Assembly (NCBI RefSeq): GCF_029167235.1 | Contig: NZ_JARFTR010000271.1 | Span: forward strand, 1-64,000 | Source: Kamptonema sp. UHCC 0994 | GTDB lineage: Bacteria > Cyanobacteriota > Cyanobacteriia > Cyanobacteriales > Microcoleaceae | Direction of reading: 5' to 3' | Length of the DNA: 64,000 nucleotides | Shown here: positions 43,494 through 51,338 of the stretch, one piece after another | Layout of the letters: each line of letters begins with the position of its first letter | Position numbering within the stretch: position 1 is the first letter of the stretch | The notes under the pieces: model-generated | The model's database searches: none | Seen by the model: only the letters and a program-made list of their open reading frames with translations | What the model was told of the DNA's origin: nothing | Made by a program: the position numbers and the translations under genes

Positions 43494-46400
43494 TTACCAT
43501 TGCATGGCAGGACTTAGCAAAGCTGTTGCTGCTTCGCTGTCAACAGGCCTAGAGAAAAAATATCCTTGACCAAATTCACATCCAAGCGATCGCAGTTGAG
43601 CAAGATGGTGGGAAGTTTCTACACCTTCCGCCACCACATCCATACCTAAACTGTGAGCTAGCATGACGATCGCACGCACGATCTCAGAATTATCGCCATC
43701 TACACCCATTCTGCTAACAAAAGACCGATCTATTTTCAATGTGTTAATTGGGAAACGGTGCAGATAGGAAAGAGAAGAATAGCCCGTGCCAAAATCATCA
43801 ATACATAAATGAATTCCTAAATCTCTTAATTGCGAGAGCATCGTAACGGCTGATTCTCCATCTTCCATGACGACGCTTTCTGTAATTTCTAACTTCAAAT
43901 ATTGACCATCTAAACCTGTTTCATCTAATACTTGTTTGATTTGTTCTATTAAGTCAGCTTGAGCAAATTGCCTGCCTGAAAGATTCACAGCTATGGTAAG
44001 TTGAGAATTGGGAACAGGCAAATTATAGTTAGGAAGAGGTAATTTGCAACTGGGAATGGGGACATTTTGTTCCTGCGATCCTTCGTTGATGGGTTGGCAA
44101 TGCCGATGCGACTGGCTGTCGCCTACGCACATTTCCAAGCCACAATCAAATAAAGTGTTATTTAATTGTGAACTAGGATGTATATCTCCAAGTTGGAACT
44201 GCTGTGACCACGATTCAAGATTAGATGTCAAACCTGTATCTCTAGATTTGATCGCAGACTGCCCTAGTGAACGAGACTTTAAACTCTTTTGCCATTTAAC
44301 CATCTGACCGCAAGCTTCCCGTAGTACCCACAGCCCTAACGGTACGATCAATCCAGTTTCTTCTGCCACAGAAATAAACTCTCCGGGTGCAACTAAACCC
44401 CGCTCTGGGTGCAACCAGCGAACTAGAGCCTCGAACCCGACTACAGTACCATGACTCAGGGAAACGATCGGCTGATAGTAAAGGACAAAGGGGGAAGAAG
44501 GGGCTGAAGAAGGGGTTAGGGTATAGGGGCTAGGGGCTGAAGAAGGGGCTAGGGGAGAGGGGCTAGGGGCTAGGGAAGAATTTTCTTCTTCTCTTTCCCT
44601 AGTCTCTAGTCCCCAGTCCCCAGTCTCGTCTTCTCTTTCCCTAGTCCCTAGTCCCTGTCCCCTAGCCCCTTCTTCTCTGCAAGTAAGCTCCACAGATCGC
44701 CGTAAGTCGCTCTCCAACTGCATTAACGCTACAGCGTGGGTGTGCATAGCAGCAGCAAATACCTGATAGCGAGCTTTACCTAGAGCTTTTGCTCGATACA
44801 TAGCAATGTCTGCGTCTCGCAGGATGTCTCCTGGCCACTGATATTCAGGGGTACTGAGGGCAATGCCCATGCTAGCAGTGATAGTAACTTTGTGACCTTC
44901 TAAGTTTAGGGGTTGTTCGAGGGTCTTCTGTATGCGGTTAGCTGTGGCGATCGCATCGCTGATATCTTCAATTTCCTCTAGCAGGATGATGAACTCGTCG
45001 CCCCCCAGACGCGCGACGGTATCGCCAGAGCGCAGACAACTTACTAATCGGCGTGCGATCGTGTAGAGTAGGCGATCGCCAGCCTGATGTCCTTGGCTAT
45101 CATTAATCACCTTAAACCGATCCAAATCTAAAAATATGACTCCAAAGTGATAATTTGGATTGCGTTTGGCGCGAGCTAAAGCTTGTCCGAGGCGCTCCAT
45201 CAACAAAGCTCGATTTGGCAATTCTGTCAAAGCATCCTGTAGAGCATCGTGAAGCAATTGATCTTCAGCCGCCTTGCGCTCAGTCACATCGTGGCAATTC
45301 ACGACAATCCCTTGCACCGCCGGCTCGTCAAGCAAATTTGTCGCCACCGCCTCCAACACGCATTCCTTCCCATTTTTGTGTCGCACGCGGTACTCCGCCA
45401 ACCCCAAACCTACGCCGGGGTGGTTAATTACTCCTTCCAGCACTCGGCTCACTAGATGAACTTCATCAGAATGAACCCAATTCAATACAGATTCCCCCAG
45501 CACTTCTTCCCTGGAGTAGCCTAAAATCCGCTCTTGGGAAGGCGAGACATAACGACAGATGCCATTTTCATCCACAATCAAGATAATATCTGTAGCATTT
45601 TCAATCAGGGATCTGAATCTTTGTTCGCTTTGGCGGAGTTCTTGTTCTGTACGTTTGCGATCGGTAATATTTGTTGAGATACCAATTAGTCCCACAATTT
45701 TGCCAACAGCATCCTTAATCGCGTCTGCACGCATTAAAACCTGGATAATACGGCCGGTGCGAGTCTGCTTAGTGACTTCACCAAGCCAAGAATTACCGCT
45801 CATAATCGTTGTCAGGACATCCTCAGCAACGGCTCGATCTGCAAAGACAATCGGTATACCGCCAGCGGCATTAAATTCCTCTACGGTTTCGTATTCAAAT
45901 AACTCTGAGAAGGCCTGATTTTGATAGATGTGAGTACCTGTAGCATCAGCCATCCCGATTGCGTCGCTGGAACTTTCCACAGCTTTGCGCTTGAGCATTA
46001 GTGATTCTTCTGCTAGCTTGCGATCGGTAATATCAATCCCAATCGTGAAGGCTGCCGTGCCGTTATTGTACTTTTGAGCCACAATCAGATAGTGTCGCAG
46101 ACTCGGCCCGTTTTCTGTTTGCACCGTTGCAGTCATTTCTTGTATTGCTTCGGTTTGCGATCTGGCAAAAAAAGAGCGTACAAAGTGACAAAATTCAGAA
46201 CTTGAACCTAGAAATCCGATGTCTTTGCCAGCAAATGCCTCTGGAGACAAGCCGTAAAGTCTAGCTAAATGGTGGTTAACTCCTAGGTAGCGTAAATCTG
46301 AGCTAATCCAAGAAACTATTCCCGGTACTGCTTCTAAAATTGTTTGTAATTGAGATTTTGCTTGCTGTAGGGATTCCTGGGCTTCTATGCGGTACGAGAT

Positions 46401-46826
46401 ATCTGATTGTACGCCGATGAAGTGAGTTAATTTGTCATTGTTGTCCCGGACGGGAGAAATTGCCAGTTTGTTCCAGAAAGCCGTTCCGTCTTTACGGTAA
46501 TTTTTTAATACTACTTGGCAAGAACGCTCTTCGCGTAAAGCGTTGCGAAGTTCTGCTATCGCCGCTGGATCTGTATCTGGGCCTTGCAAAAAGCGGCAAT
46601 TTTTCCCCTCTATTTCTGCTTGGGAATAGCCTGTTATTTGCTCGAAGGCGGGATTGCAGTAGATAATAGGACAGTCTGGCAGTCTGGCATCAGCGATGAC
46701 GATGCCATTGTTGGAGGCGGCGATCGCGCGATCGCGCACCCGTAGCGCCTCTGAAACTGAAGAGCGATCGCTAACATCTTTGTTGTTATCTAAATTAGAG
46801 AGTAACCGCTCTTGTCTATCTCGCAT
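43494..46826 (-). CDS. LOV-PAS-GGDEF-EAL c-di-GMP protein
   Basis: Predicted blue-light-responsive enzyme of cyclic-di-GMP metabolism, 1110 residues, soluble. The first PAS domain (about 30-145) is a LOV domain: GKNCRFLQG (74-82) with the photoactive Cys77, plus Asn109, Asn119 and Gln140 at the flavin-contact positions. Three more PAS domains follow (about 150-275, 275-395 and 400-520). The GGDEF domain has an intact GGDEF (about 607), and the EAL domain an intact EALVRW (about 798) with ESVVMEDGES and DDFGTGYSSLSYL. Both catalytic signatures are present, so either activity is possible. Residues of about 712-776 between them are repeat-derived low complexity. Monocistronic. Confidence 0.9.
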   Translation of the reverse strand: MRDRQERLLSNLDNNKDVSDRSSVSEALRVRDRAIAASNNGIVIADARLPDCPIIYCNPAFEQITGYSQAEIEGKNCRFLQGPDTDPAAIAELRNALREERSCQVVLKNYRKDGTAFWNKLAISPVRDNNDKLTHFIGVQSDISYRIEAQESLQQAKSQLQTILEAVPGIVSWISSDLRYLGVNHHLARLYGLSPEAFAGKDIGFLGSSSEFCHFVRSFFARSQTEAIQEMTATVQTENGPSLRHYLIVAQKYNNGTAAFTIGIDITDRKLAEESLMLKRKAVESSSDAIGMADATGTHIYQNQAFSELFEYETVEEFNAAGGIPIVFADRAVAEDVLTTIMSGNSWLGEVTKQTRTGRIIQVLMRADAIKDAVGKIVGLIGISTNITDRKRTEQELRQSEQRFRSLIENATDIILIVDENGICRYVSPSQERILGYSREEVLGESVLNWVHSDEVHLVSRVLEGVINHPGVGLGLAEYRVRHKNGKECVLEAVATNLLDEPAVQGIVVNCHDVTERKAAEDQLLHDALQDALTELPNRALLMERLGQALARAKRNPNYHFGVIFLDLDRFKVINDSQGHQAGDRLLYTIARRLVSCLRSGDTVARLGGDEFIILLEEIEDISDAIATANRIQKTLEQPLNLEGHKVTITASMGIALSTPEYQWPGDILRDADIAMYRAKALGKARYQVFAAAMHTHAVALMQLESDLRRSVELTCREEGARGQGLGTREREDETGDWGLETREREEENSSLAPSPSPLAPSSAPSPYTLTPSSAPSSPFVLYYQPIVSLSHGTVVGFEALVRWLHPERGLVAPGEFISVAEETGLIVPLGLWVLREACGQMVKWQKSLKSRSLGQSAIKSRDTGLTSNLESWSQQFQLGDIHPSSQLNNTLFDCGLEMCVGDSQSHRHCQPINEGSQEQNVPIPSCKLPLPNYNLPVPNSQLTIAVNLSGRQFAQADLIEQIKQVLDETGLDGQYLKLEITESVVMEDGESAVTMLSQLRDLGIHLCIDDFGTGYSSLSYLHRFPINTLKIDRSFVSRMGVDGDNSEIVRAIVMLAHSLGMDVVAEGVETSHHLAQLRSLGCEFGQGYFFSRPVDSEAATALLSPAMQW
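44490..44692. repeat. CTAGGGG / GGACTAG tract inside a coding sequence
   Basis: GGGGCTA, GAAGAAG and CCTAGTCCC units in the GGDEF-EAL linker. The minus strand reads GTRERE, WGLETRE and SLAPSP(S/L)AP in the gene's frame. Confidence 0.9.
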
Positions 46827-46923
46827 TACCCCAACCTTTAACCGAAAGTTAAAAATTTCTCTGCTTTTCTTACTTTACAGTAAAACTGGCTGAAATCTTC
46901 TGTGTTGTAACATCACTATCTTT

Positions 46924-46957
46924 GCGGTCAAAAAACCGCCTCGACGGCGGCGTTACA
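46924..46957. repeat. Degenerate half of the GTAACGCCGCC element
   Basis: CGGTCAAAAAACCGCC followed by GACGGCGGCGTTAC and AGTTTTGCGTAATTCCT. Only the right arm and right end of the MITE are preserved. Confidence 0.6.
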
Positions 46958-46994
46958 AAAAGTTTTGCGTAATTCCTAATAAGAATAATTATTC

Positions 46995-47115
46995 ATTAAG
47001 CAAATCTTTCTTGCCTCTTCCTTCCTCCTTCTTCCTTCTTCCCTCCTCCTTCTTCCTTCTTCCCTCCTCCTTCTTCCTTCTTCCTTCTTCCTTCTTCCCT
47101 CTTCCTTCTTCCTTA
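46995..47115. repeat. TTCCTTC / CTCCTTC heptad tract
   Basis: About fifteen units, reaching the stop codon of the CPBP gene. The rest of the 46827-46994 gap holds only the degenerate MITE half. Confidence 0.92.
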
Positions 47116-47703
47116 TTTAAACCCTTTGCTTTCCAGTTTCCAAATGCAGCTAGAAATTAAATTTGTGCAGATATGAGCTACAATTGGCACTAATAAATTA
47201 CCCGTCTCTAAAGCACTATATCCAAGTAAAAATCCCACAGCCGTTGCCCAAACTGCATAGGGCCATTGTTGCCAACCTCCCAAGTGCAAAATGCCAAAGA
47301 AAAAACTAGATAATACTAAGGCAATAATATTAGACCCGAAAGCAGGCAACATTACACCTCGAAATAGTAATTCTTCACTCATTCCAGGTAGAAGTCCCAG
47401 CCAAATTAAGTCAGGCCAAAACAGGGGTTTAAGCACTAATTCTAAGTAAGTGTCTGCACTACGGCGATAAGCTGGCCATAAGCGGTAGATGATTGTACTT
47501 GCACCTGTAATTGTGATGCCGATCGCTAGCCCCCAAATTAAGGCTAAAGGTGTTAACTTGACAGGTAACAGGGAAACAGATCCAAATTGCAGCCACAACT
47601 TAGCAACAGTCAGCAAAATCACTGCTGTCACTCCCATTGCTACTAGAATTTGAGTGCGTGTTAAGGGTTCGAGTTCGGGGTTGTTAGGAAGTTGTTCTGG
47701 CAC
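47113..47703 (-). CDS. CPBP (CAAX/Abi) intramembrane metalloprotease
   Basis: Predicted membrane endopeptidase of the CPBP/Rce1-like family; substrate unknown. 196 residues, GTG start. Several hydrophobic helices. The catalytic motifs are EELLFRG (two adjacent glutamates) near residue 110, FGILHLGG with the His, and the C-terminal VAHICTN motif. The N-terminus is hydrophilic, so no signal peptide. In cyanobacteria members are common and often unassigned; in other bacteria some provide bacteriocin self-immunity. Confidence 0.88.
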   Translation of the reverse strand: MPEQLPNNPELEPLTRTQILVAMGVTAVILLTVAKLWLQFGSVSLLPVKLTPLALIWGLAIGITITGASTIIYRLWPAYRRSADTYLELVLKPLFWPDLIWLGLLPGMSEELLFRGVMLPAFGSNIIALVLSSFFFGILHLGGWQQWPYAVWATAVGFLLGYSALETGNLLVPIVAHICTNLISSCIWKLESKGFK

Positions 47704-47709
47704 TTTGGA

Positions 47710-47905
47710 AGAAGGGACTAGGGGCTAGGGACTAGGGAAAGAGAGAGGGAGAGGGTAGAAGGGGAGATGGGGAGGATGGGGAAGGTAAGTAGGAGGGATT
47801 AGCAATTAGCCATTAGCCATTACCAATTACCAATTACCAATTACCAATTACCAATTACCAATTACCAATTAGCAATTAGCCATTAGCAATTAGCCATTAG
47901 CAATT
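47710..47905. repeat. Composite tract: CTAGGG, GCAATTA, ACCAATT heptads
   Basis: GACTAGGG units, GAGATGGGGAGG units, then AATTACC units (opposite orientation to most GGTAATT tracts) and TAGCAAT units. It overlaps the end of the gene at 47897 and supplies its last codons and stop. Confidence 0.9.
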
Positions 47906-48970
47906 AGCCTGAATAGATAGACGACTTAAGGGGGAGATTTCGGGGCGTAGAATAGCTGGATTAATTCCGGCTCTGTGAGCTACTAATACTCCTAATGCTT
48001 CTAAATATGAGTTTACCTGTAAAGCTTTAATTCCTAACTTCTCTGGGGTAGCTTGCATTTGGGTTTGATTTTCGCCGACGGCGATAATTTGCACTGCCGA
48101 TCGCTGACTTAGACTTAGGATAGCACTACCGCCGCAAGCTGTTGCAGGTACTACTACTGCATCTATGCGATCGGCAGTTATTGGGGACTGGGTAAATTTT
48201 CCCTCGGTGACAAATTGGGGGGCTTGACTTAATCCCGCAAGTATGCAAGGTAGGAAAGTATAACCGATTTCTTCGGCTGCCGATCGCGGCGAAATCTGCG
48301 AATCTAGGGGAAGTGGTAACAGGGCGGGGGCGTGGGCACAAGGAATTTGAAAGGTTTTGACGATTAAATGGCTGATTACGGCTTCCGCCCCGGCTAGGGG
48401 GTCAACTCCTTGGCCATACCTGTATTGTTGCAATTGCGTGCTACCTTCGTCGTCGGGAAATCTGGCAACAACTGCGATCGCTTCCACTTTTGCTGTTTTA
48501 ATCAGTGCTTCTGCTGCCCGTAGTAAACTGTCGGGATTGGCGATCATACCCCATGATGCCCCAGAATTAGAGATGCGTAACTCTACCTTCAGAGGGATAT
48601 CTGTGACCACATAATCCGTAATATTAATACCTAATGTTGCTCTAGCAGCATCCGCAGCTTGTAAGTGGCGCAGTTGCAAGTCTGCTTCCATGCCTGAGTC
48701 GAGGATTAAACCGATGCGGTTTTGATGAACGGGCTGCAAACCCCAGCACCCAGAGGCAAATTTGTCAAGTGCATAGCCTTCGACATAGAGAGCGTTAGGT
48801 AAGGGCCAATACAACTGAGCGCCGTTGAGAACGTTGGGGTGAGTAATCAGTGTATCGCAAATTTGGGCGATCGCTCTGGCCACTGGTAGCGCATCACCAG
48901 CATAGCCCCCAATGGACGCGCCAACCCCTGTGGGGACAATCAAAACCACTGTAAAAGGGCGTAACTTCAC
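47897..48970 (-). CDS. DUF3326 family protein
   Basis: Conserved cyanobacterial and plant protein of unknown function, 357 residues. The GTG start at 48970 overlaps the preceding gene's TGA (GTGA), so the two are translationally coupled. Seen: VVLIVPTGVGASIGGYAGDALPVARAIA at the N-terminus (glycine-rich loop), NALYVEGYALDKFASGCWGL, GLILDSGME, and VVARFPDD, as in DUF3326. The last residues (QANC) and the stop codon are provided by a GCAATTA repeat tract. The third gene of a small operon with a ferredoxin. Confidence 0.82.
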   Translation of the reverse strand: MKLRPFTVVLIVPTGVGASIGGYAGDALPVARAIAQICDTLITHPNVLNGAQLYWPLPNALYVEGYALDKFASGCWGLQPVHQNRIGLILDSGMEADLQLRHLQAADAARATLGINITDYVVTDIPLKVELRISNSGASWGMIANPDSLLRAAEALIKTAKVEAIAVVARFPDDEGSTQLQQYRYGQGVDPLAGAEAVISHLIVKTFQIPCAHAPALLPLPLDSQISPRSAAEEIGYTFLPCILAGLSQAPQFVTEGKFTQSPITADRIDAVVVPATACGGSAILSLSQRSAVQIIAVGENQTQMQATPEKLGIKALQVNSYLEALGVLVAHRAGINPAILRPEISPLSRLSIQANC

Positions 48971-49176
48971 GCCGTAACAGAGGTTTCAACTTCTACTTTT
49001 GTCCCCTCCACCAGCACATAGCCTTCAATCGTAGCCTTTTGCCGTGCCACATCAACGTCTGTGACAGCCCAGCGCAGGGGTTCCCCTTGTTTTTGGAGTT
49101 CCGCCTCAATTGCTGCGTGCAACTCTTCCGCAGTTTCCGGGAGGTCAATTTCTGCGGTAATGAAATGGGTTGTCAT
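48967..49176 (-). CDS. Small conserved protein between ferredoxin and DUF3326
   Basis: 69 residues from the ATG at 49176 (MTTHFITAEIDLPETAEEL). The start is chosen because GGAG sits 6 bases upstream; longer frames upstream lack such a site. The composition is alpha/beta-like, with a helix AAIEAELQKQGEPLRWAVTD and a strand pair ATIEGYVLVEG and TKVEVETSV. It overlaps the next gene by 4 bases and follows the ferredoxin gene by 52 bases, so it is probably cotranscribed with both. Not recognised further. Confidence 0.7.
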   Translation of the reverse strand: MTTHFITAEIDLPETAEELHAAIEAELQKQGEPLRWAVTDVDVARQKATIEGYVLVEGTKVEVETSVTA

Positions 49177-49228
49177 GGAAGGCTCCATAGTATTTGCAAC
49201 CTTTAGGGGTTCAGTTGTTGATTCTAGC

Positions 49229-49552
49229 TTACTTTGAGGATTGACCGAATTGGCGATTGTACACAATCTCTTCCTTTTCTGTTTCAATTTTCAAGTTAGA
49301 GCGAGGATAGGCGACGCACAGCAAGACAAATCCTTCTTTCTGAAGTTCAGGACTTACCCCCATACAATCATCTTGCTCAACTTTACCTTCGATAACTTGA
49401 GCAGCACAAGTGGTACAGACTCCTGCATTGCAAGAATTTGGCAAGTCTAGGCCAGCTTTATCCGCAGCGACAAGAATTTTTTGATCTTCTGGCACTTCTA
49501 TGGTATAGCTCTTGCCTTGGTGGAGAATTTCTACGGTGTAAGTGTTGGACAT
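49229..49552 (-). CDS. Plant-type [2Fe-2S] ferredoxin
   Basis: Soluble electron carrier, 107 residues. Cluster ligands Cys41, Cys46, Cys49 and Cys79 are in the plant-type pattern (PNSCNAGVCTTCAAQVIEG ... FVLLCVAYP). The C-terminal extension (EKEEIVYNRQFGQSSK) is longer than in the photosynthetic PetF. This variant form suggests a specialised ferredoxin, perhaps serving the neighbouring NDH-1 CO2-uptake genes or the DUF3326 protein; that link is inferred from position only. Confidence 0.93.
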   Translation of the reverse strand: MSNTYTVEILHQGKSYTIEVPEDQKILVAADKAGLDLPNSCNAGVCTTCAAQVIEGKVEQDDCMGVSPELQKEGFVLLCVAYPRSNLKIETEKEEIVYNRQFGQSSK

Positions 49553-49629
49553 AATTAATCATTCGTAAGCCTCAAATTATTGTACAGCTCAAGAGCAGAA
49601 AAATGAACAGAAATTAAGCACCACGCTTG

Positions 49630-49679
49630 GTAACGCCGCCCTCTGGGCGGTATCCTCACCGCCCAGAGGGCGGCGTTAC
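49630..49679. repeat. GTAACGCCGCC palindrome (MITE core)
   Basis: Arms of 22 bases around a short loop, nearly identical to the copy at 10-59. Followed by AGATACTTAGACTT, a decayed right end, and 16 bases later by a GTPase gene remnant. Confidence 0.9.
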
Positions 49680-49694
49680 AGATACTTAGACTTG

Positions 49695-49766
49695 TTAGTC
49701 AATATTGATATTTTTGGGAGGTTTCAGTTGGTCTGCTTTCAAGATTTTGGGCCCAGATTTCTAGAA
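49695..49766 (-). pseudogene. Remnant of a GTPase gene 3' end
   Basis: On the minus strand it reads LKADQLKPPKNINID and a stop, matching the C-terminus LKEDQPKPPKNINIEGD of the intact GTPase gene at 56280. Base-level similarity extends upstream through CTAGAA, with an indel. It is a broken duplicate of the last 25 or so codons, placed between a MITE and the cup gene. Confidence 0.75.
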
Positions 49767-49771
49767 AGATA

Positions 49772-51067
49772 CTAGCGATAATCCTGTCGCTGAATATCTC
49801 GCAAACGAGCTTCTGGACGCTTAAATCGATCCATTTGAGCCTCAAAGAAACGGCGATTAGCCATTAAATTCGCAGGATTTGGATCGTCCAAAGGATATGA
49901 AGTAACCGTCCGCAAAGCTTGAATTACAGCCGAAGTTACATTATACATCGACCGCTGAAAAGTAATCCCTAATTGGATTAACATATCATCTTCGCGCCGG
50001 CAATGTTGGCGATAGTAATCCACCAAATAAGGCGGTAAAAAATGTAACATATCCTGCATCAACAATGTTGGTGGAATCCCCGCAGTTCCTACGGGAAAAA
50101 CATCAGCATAAAGAATGCCATAATGGAAATCTTTTTGCTCATCAGGAACCTGTTTTGCCTGAGCATTATAAGACTTTGTACCCCGAAAAGGTGAAGTGCG
50201 ATAAAAAACCGCTTCCACATAAGGAAGTGCCGCTTCATGCAGCCAGGTAAAACCCTTTGATTTCGGAATAATTTCGTAGCATTCCCCGCGAATGTAAACA
50301 TGATGGTAAATAGGGCGGTTAGCTACCGCAAAAATCCCATTTACTAGAAAATTCATTGCATCTGGGACACCTTTAAATCCTCCTTCATCATAGATATCTG
50401 ACATTTCAAAGAAAACCGGAGCCATCACTTCCCAAAACAAGCCTAAATTTGAGAAGTAAGACATCTGACGGCACTGTTCCAAAAACATATCTGGAAACAG
50501 TTTATAAAGCGCCATCATCGGCGGATTGTATGTGAAATAAGCCTTAATGGCTTTGTCAGCATTCGCCTTATATTCTGGGCTTTCCAGATAATCGTTAAAT
50601 CCCCCGCCCATGCCTTGATGCCAAAGCATCGAACGCATACATTCTTCGGCGAATTCCATATTAATGCGGTCGTGCCACAAGTGATGAAATAAAGTCGGCA
50701 TTTTGCCGATTTCGCCCTTCTCCATAAATGCCAAAAGTTCTGGGTGTGCCGTAGCCGGGCCGCGCCAAACCCGCAAATCTGCATCATCACCAGCGTAGTG
50801 ATTGTGCAAATCTAAATACTCCTGGGGGATGAAGTATTTAAAGAAGGGAAATGGGTCTAAAAATACGCGCTCAGCAATATAAAGTAAATCCCGCCAGTAG
50901 AAATCCATCGGTACAGCATAAGCTTTGTAAATGCCGATGATTTGCATGAGATTTTCTGGGGTATCTGGCAGCATTGACCCGCCCGCTTCTAATCTGTGAA
51001 TGACTTCGGCAAATTCATGCTTAGAAGGCGGAATTATTGTTGTGGATTTAACAGGATTTTGTACCAT
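49772..51067 (-). CDS. CO2 hydration protein (CupA/CupB, ChpY/ChpX family)
   Basis: Peripheral subunit of a specialised NDH-1 complex that hydrates CO2 to bicarbonate at the thylakoid membrane. 431 residues. Cup-family stretches include LEAGGSMLPDTPENLMQIIG, IYKAYAVPMDFYWRDLLYIAE and MLWHQGMGGGFNDYL, with many His/Asp/Cys positions suitable for zinc. The operon order ndhF-ndhD-cup is that of the CO2-uptake complexes. The length and the linkage favour CupA (ChpY, inducible NDH-1MS), but CupB cannot be excluded and no cupS follows. Confidence 0.9.
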   Translation of the reverse strand: MVQNPVKSTTIIPPSKHEFAEVIHRLEAGGSMLPDTPENLMQIIGIYKAYAVPMDFYWRDLLYIAERVFLDPFPFFKYFIPQEYLDLHNHYAGDDADLRVWRGPATAHPELLAFMEKGEIGKMPTLFHHLWHDRINMEFAEECMRSMLWHQGMGGGFNDYLESPEYKANADKAIKAYFTYNPPMMALYKLFPDMFLEQCRQMSYFSNLGLFWEVMAPVFFEMSDIYDEGGFKGVPDAMNFLVNGIFAVANRPIYHHVYIRGECYEIIPKSKGFTWLHEAALPYVEAVFYRTSPFRGTKSYNAQAKQVPDEQKDFHYGILYADVFPVGTAGIPPTLLMQDMLHFLPPYLVDYYRQHCRREDDMLIQLGITFQRSMYNVTSAVIQALRTVTSYPLDDPNPANLMANRRFFEAQMDRFKRPEARLRDIQRQDYR

Positions 51068-51108
51068 TTTTGTTTCCCTTTGAATGTCAACTTGAAAATT
51101 TTAGTTAT

Positions 51109-51177
51109 GGCTTACGCAAAACTATCCGTAACGCCGCCATCCTGGCGGTATCTTTACCGCCTAGAAGGCGGCGTTAC
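51109..51177. repeat. MITE copy truncating a gene between ndhD and cup
   Basis: Left end GGCTTACGCAAAACTA (the reverse complement of the usual TTTTGCGTAAG right end) and palindromic core 51128-51177. The core's arms differ slightly (CATCCTGG versus TTCTAGG types). Confidence 0.85.
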
Positions 51178-51309
51178 GTAATAACCAACCATGAACCAAA
51201 TACTTATTTTTCCGTCAATAGCATCCCATAGTAAAAAGGGGGCAATTGCTGCACGAAAAATTACTAAGGAAAGGGGAATATATTTGAGCATTATTGGTTC
51301 ATTGTTCAT
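51154..51309 (-). pseudogene. Truncated CDP-alcohol phosphatidyltransferase head
   Basis: The frame starts at 51309 with AAGGA 7 bases upstream and reads MLKYIPLSLVIFRAAIAPFL then LWDAIDGKISIWFMVGY, the typical first helix of PgsA-like CDP-alcohol phosphatidyltransferases. It then enters the MITE (YVTPPSRR) and stops after 51 codons. The catalytic D-x2-D-G-x2-A-R motif is absent. It begins 30 bases after the ndhD stop, so a phosphatidyltransferase gene probably once sat in this operon. Confidence 0.65.
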
Positions 51310-51338
51310 AGCTATTTCCTTCTTCCTTCTTGCTTCTG

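Noticed and set aside
43363-43569. Plus-strand frame reading FLLPSSF repeats
   Set aside because: Simple translation of the TTCCTTC tract, with no start signal or conserved sequence.
49229-49552. Ferredoxin considered to be photosynthetic PetF
   Set aside because: The cluster motif is plant-type, but the extended C-terminus and operon with DUF3326 differ from PetF, so no petF symbol is given.
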